Shown here: in pieces, positions 13,701 through 24,100 of the stretch
How the letters are laid out: every line of letters begins with the position of its first letter
Position numbering within the stretch: the stretch's first letter is position 1
Assembly (NCBI RefSeq): GCF_963576615.1
Contig: NC_088716.1
Location: 56,695,181-56,759,180 of the forward strand
Length of the DNA stretch: 64,000 nt
Reading direction: 5' to 3'
From: Watersipora subatra
Taxonomy: Eukaryota; Bryozoa; Gymnolaemata; Cheilostomatida; Watersiporidae
Made by a program: the position numbers and the translations under genes
Notes under the pieces: generated by a model
Told to the model about the DNA's origin: nothing
The model's input: the letters and a program-made list of their open reading frames with translations, nothing else
Database searches by the model: none

Positions 13701-14938
13701 ATGATTTTAAATCAGATATTCTCTTAGAACTCAACAAGCTCTTTCGAATGATATATAATATGTCACACTAAAGTTAATTTTTACTGAGAAACCTCTTAAG
13801 GGGTGGTCACACAAACGCCGAACCGAACTAAATGACGCAAAACGACGTCGCTCTCAGCTGTAAAAAGTTCGGCCGAAGACATTTCTGGCCGAAATGAACC
13901 ATTTCGGTCCTGCTTGAAATTTCGTGGCCGAACCCTTGCTCTTATTCACTGGTTAAAATTTCTAGAATTTTAGCGAGCACGCGTCACATTTCTCCTTACG
14001 TGCGTGTGAGCAAAGTTTAAAAAGATATGGGACGATACTTTTATTTCGTTAAATAAACAACATGAAGCAATTTACGACAAGGTTCACCCAGACTTGTGAT
14101 TGTGTTGCATAAATGTAAAATGTTGCACTTAAGTTTTGCATAAATGTAAGAGCATGGTTGTGATTTTCTTTCGTGTAGAAAATAAGTAATGTGTCATATT
14201 CATCCTGATGAAGTATCGTTGACTGATTTATTTATGTAAAACCACAGTACTATGATAAAGACTGTTTTTGTTTGTTATGTACTCAACATAGAAAAACATT
14301 CATATGTTAATAAAAAAAATATAATTATCTTGATGAGAAGGGTTGGCAAAATCGTATCAAGTGATTTATTTTGAGCAGCTGAACAATTTTCTGATAAATC
14401 TGCTTTGTAATTATAATTTATAATTGTTCCTCAAAGTTTTTTGTTTACAATAGAAATATTTAACTCAAATACATAAAAACTACTAATGAAACCGTGTCCT
14501 GTCTCTATACGTATGGTATCTAGGAAGCGAAGTGACTTCGGATGCCGTGTGACATGTACCACGAACCGAACCAGCCTCCGAACCAAACCGATCCTACTTC
14601 GGTTCGGTGCTCGTGTGACCACGTCTTTAGTTAGTGTGTCACTCGCGTTACATCAGAGAAATATGCATTTTGAAGAGCTAGTTGCTTATCCTTAAAACTC
14701 TCTGATTTGTTGGGAAGCAAAATTATAAAAACTTATTTGTCTTATTTTAAAGAAACCTGCTGACATATGCACTAAAATTTATCCAGATATTAGATGGTAG
14801 TGGTGAACTACTTGTTTGTAAACATGTCACCGCTGTTACATCCGATTGTCACCATCGTTACGCTTCTTATATTCTGTAAACTTATAAGTATTTAAGTTCA
14901 CTGTAATGAAATCAATAATGGTATTAAAGCTAGTTATT

Positions 14939-14996
<58 letters not shown>

Positions 14997-17900
14997 AACA
15001 TTAACTTGAAATGTTTTTTATTGGTTTCAAAGTATAAAATATAATAATATAATAGTTATAAAACATGACAAACATGATTAGGCTTAAATAACGTAAGATG
15101 AAAAAATGAATATTGATCATGTAATTGTGAGAATGTACTAACAAAATGTTTTAGATCATTCTGCATGCTCTAAATCTTCTGCAAAACATTACTGACCTCT
15201 TTTAGAGAGTAGGACAAGACAGTGACTTGGGTATATTATGAAATTCTACCCATGCTATATTTTTTGTATTAACAACAAAAGTGTTTTTTGGCTTAACTCT
15301 TTAAAAAAACTGCACATTAGCTTTGAGGGCATCTACACTGTTTACCACTCCTACATAATGCCGAGAAGTTTATTTTTTCCAGGCAACAATGTTAACACAA
15401 AATCATCTTCTTTCACTGTGCTTGCTAGTTGTTTGATGGGTTCGGAATTGCACTCACTTTCTGGGTCACTGATTGCAGGGTCATCAGGATCTATGTAAAA
15501 GTTAAAACTTTCCAATGGCATACTTTTACTTTTCTATTTCTTGGTTTTATTTTATCTTTCTTCATCTCTATTGCCATCTTCTGACAATGATAGTCCAACT
15601 GTCATTGCTAGTTTATGGACGGTCTGGCGAGATTTGCTTGGGCTGTTTAAAAGTGCTCGATCAATCTTTTTACAGCTTTATCTTCAGATTGTGGGTTGCA
15701 AAATTGAGAAGTGGTGGCTACAAAAAATGAATATAAACTTTAATAACTTTTTTTACAAAATACATGAAACATTACCTTGAAACATCCATAATGTACGCAT
15801 ATGTAGTGAAGCATTAAGTTTTTTGAAGAAAATAAATGAATATACATACCTGGTAATTTTACTTTCAAGTTTTTTCCCGATCTCTGTATTGCTTAACTCT
15901 AATTCTTGCTTTTTCTCTCGAGTTCCTCCAATTGACCTTCTGTAAGTTGAGCTCTTTATTTTGTTCTACTCTTTTGATTTTGATTAGGGCAGTCAAATAT
16001 TGAGTCTATTGTTTTGAATATTGACGTATTTTTCACGATATTTACGCATCTGCTCTGCAGAAGTTGTCTCACCCATGTTGAAAGCAGAAATGACCAGCAG
16101 ACTTTCCACCTAACAATATTCTGTTCCAAGCACTTGTTACAAGTTACCCCCATGAGTAGATTTGATTAAATTTTGAACCATTCTCAGTATCGGAGTCTCA
16201 AGTCTTAGTAATACATTTGTAAGGTAGCAACCGTTTGCTAACTTGCTAGCAGCTTGTTAAGTTCCCACAGTGGCTTAAATTTACAATATAATGAGTAACT
16301 CATACATGAGAACATCAACAATACCACAAATTACTGTTAAATGTGAAATTCACTCAAATTAATCCTATAGTTAGATGAGTTGAGGGTGTAACAATGGTGA
16401 CAGTGTAACAGCGGTGACGCAAATTTCGGAAATATGTGCAATTTTGAGCAAAACTGAAATTAGTTAAAGGTACAGCGTATAAAGTTAGCGTAGAAAACAA
16501 ATTACTACTAATTTTGAACTAATAATACAAGTGTAGTAGAAACTTATTGATGTTTCTTGTCACCATTGTTACTCAAAACACGCCAACCTATAAAAGAGCC
16601 CCATACCAATAGATCAGTGCACGCAATGCCAATTTATGCATTAACGGGCAGCAAAGCCATTGTGAAATCTATTACAATTAGATATTTGTGTTCAGAGTAA
16701 TATGTATACCATGTACAAGCATCTCTATCTTGCCATTATGGCCCTAAAGTATTTTGTGCATATACACTAACTTTAGCAAACTATTGAAACACGATAGAGG
16801 AGCACTACCCCTACAATTATTTTCCATCTTAGGGTTTGGTATGTATACTTCATATGTGAAGCATTATTTTAATGAAATTACTGTTTTGAAATTTTGCCAA
16901 AAATCCATTTATTTATGGATAGACCCATATAATCTTTTAGGAATCTTTGAACAGTCATAAGCAGAAATGTGCTTTCTAACAATAGTCAATCAAAAACATT
17001 TATGGTCGTTAAACACAAGTTTCCCCAAGTGCTGCCCCCATTAAAGTGCTAAGAAACTAAACGAAGAAATACACCGTAAGACCTCTAATTCAAAGCCACC
17101 TTTATTTTAACACTACCTCTATTTGCCCGCCACTATAAGAGAACAGTTGAAAACTAAAGCGCCACCTCCATTCTTTATTTGACTGCCACTTCGACATTCT
17201 TTTGTTATTTCTGTTCATACCTAAGTTGGTTTTTGAACATCAAAGCTCTTCGGTTTTTTCGTTAAAACTTTGAATGACTCACCATAAAAATAATTAATAA
17301 CTGTATCAGGCTAATAGTAGTTCCCTGTTTAATTAACGTGGTCTTGATACTTCGTCGTATGTGAAAACCGGTTTACATTTACAATGGCATATGAACAACT
17401 ATTTTAGGTTAAAAGTTGTGCTTAGAAAGCCAAACTTTTACGCGTTGCATTTGTGGGAAATGCATAAAGGCTTGGCTAAAAAATTGTTTGGATGCTAATA
17501 TCGACTAGTTGACCAGTGCACAAGAAGAGCTGAGGTCAGAAAACATTGTAAAAGGTGTTAGGCAGCCATAAGAAAATGTTCGTACCATTGAAAGCTACAA
17601 TCAGAGCCCAACTGGCCGAGCAAACATTTTTGTAAGTTTTAATAGCCTGGACTTATGCCCTTCGCCACAAAACATTAAATTGTGTGGCCAAATCATAGCT
17701 TACTATGATTTGGCCGTACAGTCTATTTTGTTGTGCTGTTTGTGCCATTGCGTTTACATTTTATGCTTTGGTCATGTTACATTGCAAAGTTTTCATAGCT
17801 ACCCTTGAAATTCAAAGCCTACATGTAGATGCACATCCAGTAGGCCACAATATTTTACATACCACGAACTATGCATTGATCGCTGGCTAATTTTCACTCT

Positions 17901-19103
17901 TGAAAATGATAAACCTTTCCTTGAAATTATTCTTTGTGAGCTACAGACATGTGTCAACCAAGGAGGTACCTAGATATAGATAGATAATTGGTTAATAGAA
18001 ACATAGTCAAATACAAATTACTAAACCACATTTGTCGTGTAAGACGACTTTAACTGCTTTCTCTTCTTACACTGGCATGTTTAAATGGGCCACGGTGATG
18101 GCTGTATACTATTCGGCTTAACACCAGCCTACCAGTACTAAACAAACTGCCTATCTAAAAAGACACCGCCTATCGAGAAAGACACCGCCTAACAAGTAGC
18201 AACAAACATTACCAATTCAAGAGACGCTATTTCATCGAGAAATAAATCCAGCAAATAAGTCAGGTGAAGACAAATGTACCAATATCTGAAAAAGCTAAAA
18301 AGATAAGTACAGAATGAAAAATATACGTTGTAGAAATCGCCTGCGAAAAACGATGATTGAAGATCAAGACGGCCGGCAAGCTCTACTGAAAAACCAAAAC
18401 AAATAAGATATCTGTTGAAGCACTGGGCTATTACAACTAAGATGGCAAACTTTTAGATACAAGTTTATAAGCGGAGTCTGTAACAGTAGCATATGCTACC
18501 GATTGTACAACACTCAAACTTAGCAATAGCCAATAAAAACTAATAAACGGCTGACAAACGATTAGGTTGAACACGGCAATAATTACTGCTGCTGCTTTTA
18601 TTTTGCAATTTGTAGAAGTGAGGATTCAAACATTAGGCCAAACCTAAAGCCCACACTGTAAAAACAGCAAAATTGGTGTGCTGGTTTATAAAATGTAAAT
18701 TACTCTCAAGTGAATCCTATGGAGAAAAAAGCCATATTAACACCGCGAAGAGTTTCGTCCAGAGATGGCCTTACTCAACCGGAAAAAGTCATATATTCCT
18801 ATCTTTTTCATTGTAATAACATCAAAAAACCCTACTATGTGACCAATATCCCAACAAAAAAAATCTGAACACTGATCAAATATTGGAAAAGAGAAAACGA
18901 ACCATCACATCGTCATGAGTTAATGGTGTTTTATACAAAAATGCAACTACGTAATCCAACCTGGCATGATATTGATCCCTGTGTGCTTGTTCCGCTGGCT
19001 CCATTGGCAAAGGAGCAGTCGGCGAAAGTGTCATAGCACTACGTGTTGAAGTTTTTGGTACATTATTGAGTCGGCAAACACGTAGTGCTCTGTATGAAGC
19101 CAT
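7702..19103 (-). CDS. COX4: Cytochrome c oxidase subunit 4, mitochondrial precursor; four coding exons
   Basis: Nuclear-coded subunit of respiratory complex IV in the inner mitochondrial membrane. Exons read on the minus strand: 18961-19103, 12377-12565, 9842-10013 and 7702-7788. All junctions are GT/AG and phases agree (2|1, 2|1, 0|0), giving 196 residues. Exon 1 starts at ATG with an Arg-rich stretch lacking acidic residues (MASYRALRVCRLNN), a typical import presequence. Exon 2 holds IGNRDVVGHGRNG, YPYPAIRW and GDWKNLTMEEKKLLYRH, all COX4 matrix-side hallmarks. Exon 3 gives QTFAELKAPTGEW and the single membrane span (about residues 128-147, IVWALTFVVLIVSFWWSIFM). Exon 4 ends SSKYDYENERFTK then stop, the usual COX4 C-terminus. 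Introns of about 6.4, 2.4 and 2.1 kb hold transposons and minisatellites. The isoform is not assigned. Confidence 0.95.
8398..8684. repeat. 33-bp minisatellite in COX4 intron 3
   Basis: Nine near-identical copies of a 33-bp unit (ctcgacaacactgtacatgt plus gaattatggctga). The copies differ by only a base or two, suggesting recent amplification. Because 33 is eleven codons, two frames stay open on the minus strand and create false repeat proteins. There are no unique spacers, so it is not CRISPR-like. Confidence 0.97.
9211..9728. repeat. Minisatellite with variable (GA)n, about 51-64 bp unit, COX4 intron 3
   Basis: Nine copies of gatatgagggtagagtgaca then gtagggagggagactagatg and gtaacgatagaga. 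Unit length changes with the number of GA pairs at the unit end. It ends about 115 bp from COX4 exon 3, on that exon's donor side. Confidence 0.93.
11120..11410. repeat. Degenerate tandem repeat, COX4 intron 2
   Basis: About ten diverged copies of a roughly 30-bp A/T-rich unit of the type attaacataagtaataacac. The apparent Asn/Ile-rich ORFs here follow the repeat and are not genes. Confidence 0.75.
12991..13476. mobile_element. MITE with TA target duplication, Tigger/mariner-like ends (COX4 intron 1)
   Basis: Ends are caagaagtcgtcgacgtatg and, inverted, cagtaagtcgtcgacttacg. A TA dinucleotide flanks both sides (12989-12990 and 13477-13478). The length is 486 bp with no coding capacity. A TA duplication and CAGT-type ends fit a Tc1/mariner (pogo/Tigger) non-autonomous element. 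Confidence 0.8.
13799..14626. mobile_element. Harbinger-like MITE, TTA duplication
   Basis: Ends agggg-tggtcacacaaacg and, inverted, agacgtggtcacacgagcac are matching inverted repeats, both leading into ccgaaccgaa. TTA flanks each side (13796-13798 and 14627-14629), the PIF/Harbinger pattern. The length is 828 bp and it has no transposase. Confidence 0.75.
14942..14991. repeat. (TA)n microsatellite
   Basis: About 25 uninterrupted AT/TA dinucleotides within COX4 intron 1. Confidence 0.97.
15351..16076 (-). pseudogene. Decayed transposon ORF inside COX4 intron 1
   Basis: Three coding-like pieces on the minus strand. The first starts at an ATG (16076) with MGETTSAEQMRKYREKY and continues, after frame breaks, with NSREKARIRVKQYRDREK. 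The second, after the acceptor ttttttgtag, holds EDKAVKRLIEHF, then after a shift ALLNSPSKSRQTVHKLAMTV. The third reads DPDDPAISDPESECNSEPIK and ends GKNKLLGIM stop. The AEQ-x-RKYREK start, the NSPSK block before a basic helix and the acidic third part recall a group of transposon proteins in marine invertebrates that I cannot name with certainty. Frameshifts and stops make it inactive. Confidence 0.55.
17069..17200. mobile_element. Diverged fragment of the MITE seen at 31000
   Basis: The run caccgtaagacctctaattc and the following gccacc/cgccac blocks resemble the 31000-31132 MITE. Only one end is clear here. Confidence 0.45.
17200..18960. other. Remainder of COX4 intron 1, no gene seen
   Basis: AT-rich sequence with a short degenerate repeat (acaccgcctatc type) near 18140-18190. 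No exon-like block with phase or homology support was found. Confidence 0.5.
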
Positions 19104-19149
19104 TATTTGATATGTACTACTTTGACGTTATCCAAGACGCTTCTCTATC

Positions 19150-19187
19150 ATGGCAGCCGGCAGAAAGCCCGAGGTCACAGATACATG
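19150..19187 (+). CDS. Possible first coding exon of a gene divergent from COX4
   Basis: Starting 47 bp from the COX4 ATG on the opposite strand, an ATG opens MAAGRKPEVTDT and meets a donor-like TG|gtaaat. Head-to-head promoters are common for COX4 in vertebrates (COX4I1 with EMC8), but this peptide does not look like EMC8 and I found no second exon. It may simply be COX4 5'-flank sequence. Confidence 0.2.
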
Positions 19188-19559
19188 GTAAATCTTACGG
19201 TAGCTTAGAACAGAACATATCATGAACATTTTGTTTGTAGGATCCAAGGTTGTGTGGTATGAATATAATAAAAGCCTAAGCTCTCGAACACCGCCCCCCC
19301 CCCCGAAACTCATGTCGTCTTAGAACATCCATGAAGGTAAACATAAAACAACTACATACATAAAATGATATGACCGACGCTTCACCCTTTGTATTAAAAA
19401 TGAGAATAATTTGCACACGAGAAGATAACTTCGAGCAATTGCAAAAGAATGCATCACAAAAAACAGGAAAATCAGCTTGTTCAAACGTATAAACAACGCA
19501 GGTAGACATATTTCTTAGATCTGACCTTAAAAATTACCTACTATATTATATCGTAGGTA

Positions 19560-20615
19560 GTCCTTAGGCCCCCTTCTCTTCCTAGGCCACCTCATTTTCC
19601 TGACTTTTATAAATATGCCTAGTCATCAAGACCTCTAAACTCAGACTTTTTGCTGACGACGATCTCCTGTATTCACAGATTGAGTCAACTAATGATTGTG
19701 CAAACCTCTAATCAAACCTTGATTCTCTCCTAGACTGGGTTGATAAATGGCAAATGGAATTTAGCATCACTAAATGTGAAACAACTTCTTTTGTAAGGTC
19801 CCAAAAAAGCCTCTTTTTTCACAAATACTTAATAAAAGGCCAACAGCTAACATTTGTCACTCACTATAAATACCTTGGAGTTATCATTGACAACAAACTC
19901 AACTTTAACCTCCACATGGAAAAGACCATAACTAAGTCTTTATCTACCCTATACATGCTGATGAGGTACCTGAGAAGTTGCTCACCCAAAACAAAAACCC
20001 TTTCTTTTAGAACTATCTGCTGCCCAGTCCTTGAGTATGCCTCAACTATTTGGTCCCCATTTTTATCAAAGCGCATTAACTCTCTCAAATCGCTGAATAG
20101 GAAAGCTTTTAGGTGGGCATTTAGCCTTAACAAAAACAACATGATTTCTGACCTCATATCTGAGTGGTCATGGGCCATTCTTGCAGAGCGCCAAAACACA
20201 AAATCATTACTGAGGAAATTACAATCCTTGTAGATTTTTACTATAATGTCCACCTACACTATACACGCCTCAAAGGTACCAAAGGTACCATTAACACAAA
20301 CATAAAAAACATTCCTTTGTTGTGAGGACCCTTAACAATTAACTCACATTTTGCATACTCTCTCATTTTAATCCCTTCCCAACACTTTACCCCCAAAATG
20401 TTGTTAAATTCAAAAGCTCAATATGTAATACAAACTAAGAATTATCTTCTCATGTTTTAAATAGAGATCAGTCTAATGCTCCATTTGGTGGCGAATGCGA
20501 TTGATTAAATTGACTTGATGATATAATATTGATATTACTAGTCGTCAAAATAGCTGAAATGGTGAAACCTTCATGGGTGTATCTGTTCTGCTATAATGTT
20601 AATAAAATATGATAT
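19560..20615 (+). mobile_element. 5'-truncated LINE (Jockey/CR1-like), RT C-terminal half, copy 1
   Basis: Starts inside reverse transcriptase near a GPLLFLTFIN-like block and the catalytic LFADDDLLYSQ, both out of frame with the rest. A 159-residue open piece at 19754-20233 follows (DKWQMEFSITKCETTSFVRS, HYKYLGVIIDNKLNFNL, FRTICCPVLEYASTIWSPF, NRKAFRWAF), typical of the thumb and C-terminal region of Jockey/CR1 LINEs. A 3' UTR shared with copy 2 follows. Stops and frameshifts make it inactive. It sits between TDRD5 and COX4, upstream of COX4. Confidence 0.85.
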
Positions 20616-21160
20616 GATTTTGCAATCAATCCATTACGCTAAATAAATTTTTCTGAACTGTTGCACAGATCCAGCGTCATTAAAGTTGCATCGTTGCATT
20701 CTTGCAGTAACCACAAACAGGTACCAATACATACACTGGGGCTTTATACAAAATAGATTTAGCAAATTCCAAGGTCAAAACCCTATTACATGTATGTTGC
20801 GATCGATGAGAGACTTGTGCATTGGCGACAATACGTATACTTTTTTGTCTCTTAATGTTATAGCCTTGCTCTAACTTTATTATGTCTTTAAAAACAAATC
20901 ATGTGAAGTTTAGTGAGTAGATTTTATTTCAAATATTTGAGCTGAAAAAGGTAACCATACTTTGTGACTTATTTGCCTCCAAAAATGCAAGAAAAAATGG
21001 TTACTCGTATATGACACCGGCACCAAATAAAGTAAAAATGGGCGCATCTAGTTTGGAAATTTGAGCATTACAAGAAAATATACAAGCAATGTTACACTGG
21101 AAATAATCCAAAGATATCTAATCTAAATAACTGAAGGAGTAGGAAGTGAATCGTAGAATG

Positions 21161-24100
21161 TTAATCAACAAATGACGCTAGGTTGAGTCTGCCGCGACCC
21201 CTTCCAAAACACTTCAAAGACCAATCCGCACTCTGACCTTCAGACTAAAATAAACAAGGCTACAGCAATCTGCAGTGCCAGTGAATTAAAGCAAAGGTAC
21301 ATGTAAGTGCAAAGGCTAAGCTACAAATTTATCAAGTGTTCTAGGCTATACAGTTAGCAGTTATTCAACTCCAATCGATATCATCAACCAAACGCTAGTG
21401 ACATGCTCAACACTCAGATTTCCCAAGATGATTTCTAACTTATACATTTAGACAGTAAATTATTTTTGTATTGAACAGTTTCAATAGTAAAAAGTGTATG
21501 ACAATTGAAAACAATTACAACGCCGTTTTAAGTAAATGTTGATGCATATTCGTTAATCTACTTCTGAACACAGAATAAATTTCTTTCTGCCAAAGAAAAA
21601 ACTCAATCATACATTTTACTGTAAGATTAAATTTTGATCATTCATGAATCGCCAGTTTGCCTAAAAATTACACTTGATGACTCATACCTATGTCAGACAG
21701 CTGGACATGACTGCATTCAAATGAAAAAATCTAAAAGGGAAAACTTTCAACTAATTTGCGGCAGCTAGCAGGATCAATGAGAATCTGTTTTTGTGCGCTA
21801 ACAGCTACAATGGTTATGATGTATGTCTGGATACACAGAATACAAGCCAGAAGCTTACAAATCCTTATCAATCAGAGTTGGGCATCCTCACCGTTGCCCA
21901 GCATCACACCTGTTCCCTGACATCACCTATGTTGTCAGGCTCCACACTTGTTGCCTGGCATCACACCTGTTCCCTGACATCACCTATGTTGTCGGGCTCC
22001 ACACCTGTTGCCTGGCATCACACCTGTTCCCTGACATCACCTATGTTGTCGTGCTCCACACCTGTTGCCTGGCATTACACCTGTTGCATCGCACCACACT
22101 TGTTTCATGGCACCACATCTGTTTCCTGAGAGCACACCTGTTGCCAGGCACCACTCATGTTGCCTGGCATCACACCTGTTGCCAGGCACCACTCATGTTG
22201 CCTGGCATCACACATGTTGCCTGGCATCACACCTGTTGCCAGGCACCACTCATGTTGCCTGGCATCACACCTGCTGCATATCATCACCCGTGTCCTAGCA
22301 TCAAACCTGTTGCCTGGCTTTACACCTGTTGCCAGGCATCAAACCTGTTGCCTGTCATCACACCTGTTGCTACATGCTCTTGTCAACTATAACGATTGCA
22401 TCTAACTTGTCATACCTTGGCGAGCTGCTTCTGGCACTCATTGATTTCCTGGTCTAGTTTAGTGACTAAAGAGTCATTGTCTGTACAGCCAGCCGCACCA
22501 ACCCGGTCCCGCTGTATCCTCTTTCTACAAGTCATTTTTTGCTATAAATGACATTATATAACAGACATAATTAATGAGAAACGGACAGCGACCAATATGC
22601 AGCATGAAACTAAAGGGTGACAGGTATGTAAAAATAGTACTAATCATTAAAACATGTACATAAAAGTGCATAAAACATAAGTGGGAGCTGGACATATGTG
22701 TGTTTGCCAAAGAACATGGAAGAGATTGTCTAATGGCAAACACGGCTCTCAACATTTGCCTGTTAGTAGTAAACGCTATATATTGTATTAATGATTCTCA
22801 CTTTGTTAGTTGGAGTCCAGCCAACTTGTACTTGAGATGTTCGGTAGCGGTTAATGCCTGATTAGTCCTGGGCAGATCATCAACTGGGTTGCTGATATCA
22901 GAGCTAGTAGGCGAAAGCATTTGAACAGGCACAAGAGGAGGGGGCCCTTGATCCAACCTTTCTCTCTCAAAGGTTGGATTACAAGAATGCACGTGCTCCA
23001 AGGGTGGGGGGCTATCACTCCTTCCCTTTGTTACGTCACTAACTGTGTTCTCTGTAGCCATGCTAGATACACTTAATAAGGCTGGGACTTCCTTAGGAAC
23101 GCAATGTTTTCTGCTTTGTGATTGATATTCTATGCGTTCCAACGGCGGTGGACCATCTCTGCTTCCTTGAACCAAGGATGCAGTATTTGTTGATGTCATC
23201 GTATTGACAGTTTGAGGTGTCACTGGCGCGCCTCTACCTTCACCAGTGTCAAAAGATGAAGGTGCCACAGCAAATCCGCCCAAGGGATTTGCTGGCATTA
23301 TCTGACGAGGAGGATAAAGGTGAGGTTCATACTTATCCGGTGTCGCATAGTAGATAGGTTGCTCTGGAACACGCCCGGTGTAAGGTGCGGCAGGGTGCAT
23401 ATACCCCCTATAAACTGGCAATTGAGTGTGTTGCACACCGCTACAAGAAAATGAATAATTGCTAGGCACATGAAATAGATGCCAAGTTACAGAAACCAAA
23501 CTCAGAATAAAGAAACACATAAACATCAGACCAAGTCAGGTATAAAATAGACCAATATTGAGCCATTCTCTGTTAAGATGTGAGCCAAATGGGAAAGCCA
23601 CTACTTGATGAGGTTAAATGTGGAGAGAACCATAAAACTGGTAACCGCGGTGAAGCGCACGCACGCTTATGGTCTTTACACAACTTATGGTAAGTCATGA
23701 CTGATGTATGAAGTGAGAAGTTAACGAGAGAGCTAGAGCTTACTTCAATTATTGCTCACACACTAGATCAAAAGTACTTGTAAAGCAAAACATTACATTA
23801 AAAGATTCCATGGTTCTCGTCGAGTTCAGGATGTTTGGCATTATAAGCCAATTGACTTCTTCATATTTGACCAAAAATGTCTGATAAAGGTTTTGGTTTC
23901 ATAAAAAAAACAAGCCTACAGTAAAACATTTGCAAATTCTGACTTGCAGTAGAAGCTTACTGCAAGTCAAAATTTGCAGTAAGTTTCTACCTTGAGATAC
24001 GAGCACACGAGCCGGCGTTATATGAGGTCTCTAAATGGCCAAGTATGCGAGAGGCTGCATTCAAGAACATCATTGCTCGGTCTTTCTCGTCAAATCAGTT

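Larger units (their letters stand above)
13620..16935. mobile_element. Large decayed DNA transposon in COX4 intron 1 (boundaries approximate)
   Basis: Inverted ends atatgggtctatccgtaa near 13624 and ttatggatagacccatat near 16914 enclose subterminal inverted blocks rich in tcaccgctgttaca and tcaccattgttac (14826-14870 and 16386-16425). Inside, on the minus strand, is a broken transposon ORF (15351-16076). A Harbinger-like MITE (13799-14626) and a TA microsatellite are nested within. No clean target duplication was found, so the exact ends and superfamily are open. Confidence 0.6.

Noticed and set aside
21791-22405. Cys/His-rich ORFs up to 189 residues resembling zinc-binding repeats
   Set aside because: They translate a minisatellite in several frames and on both strands; composition follows the DNA unit.
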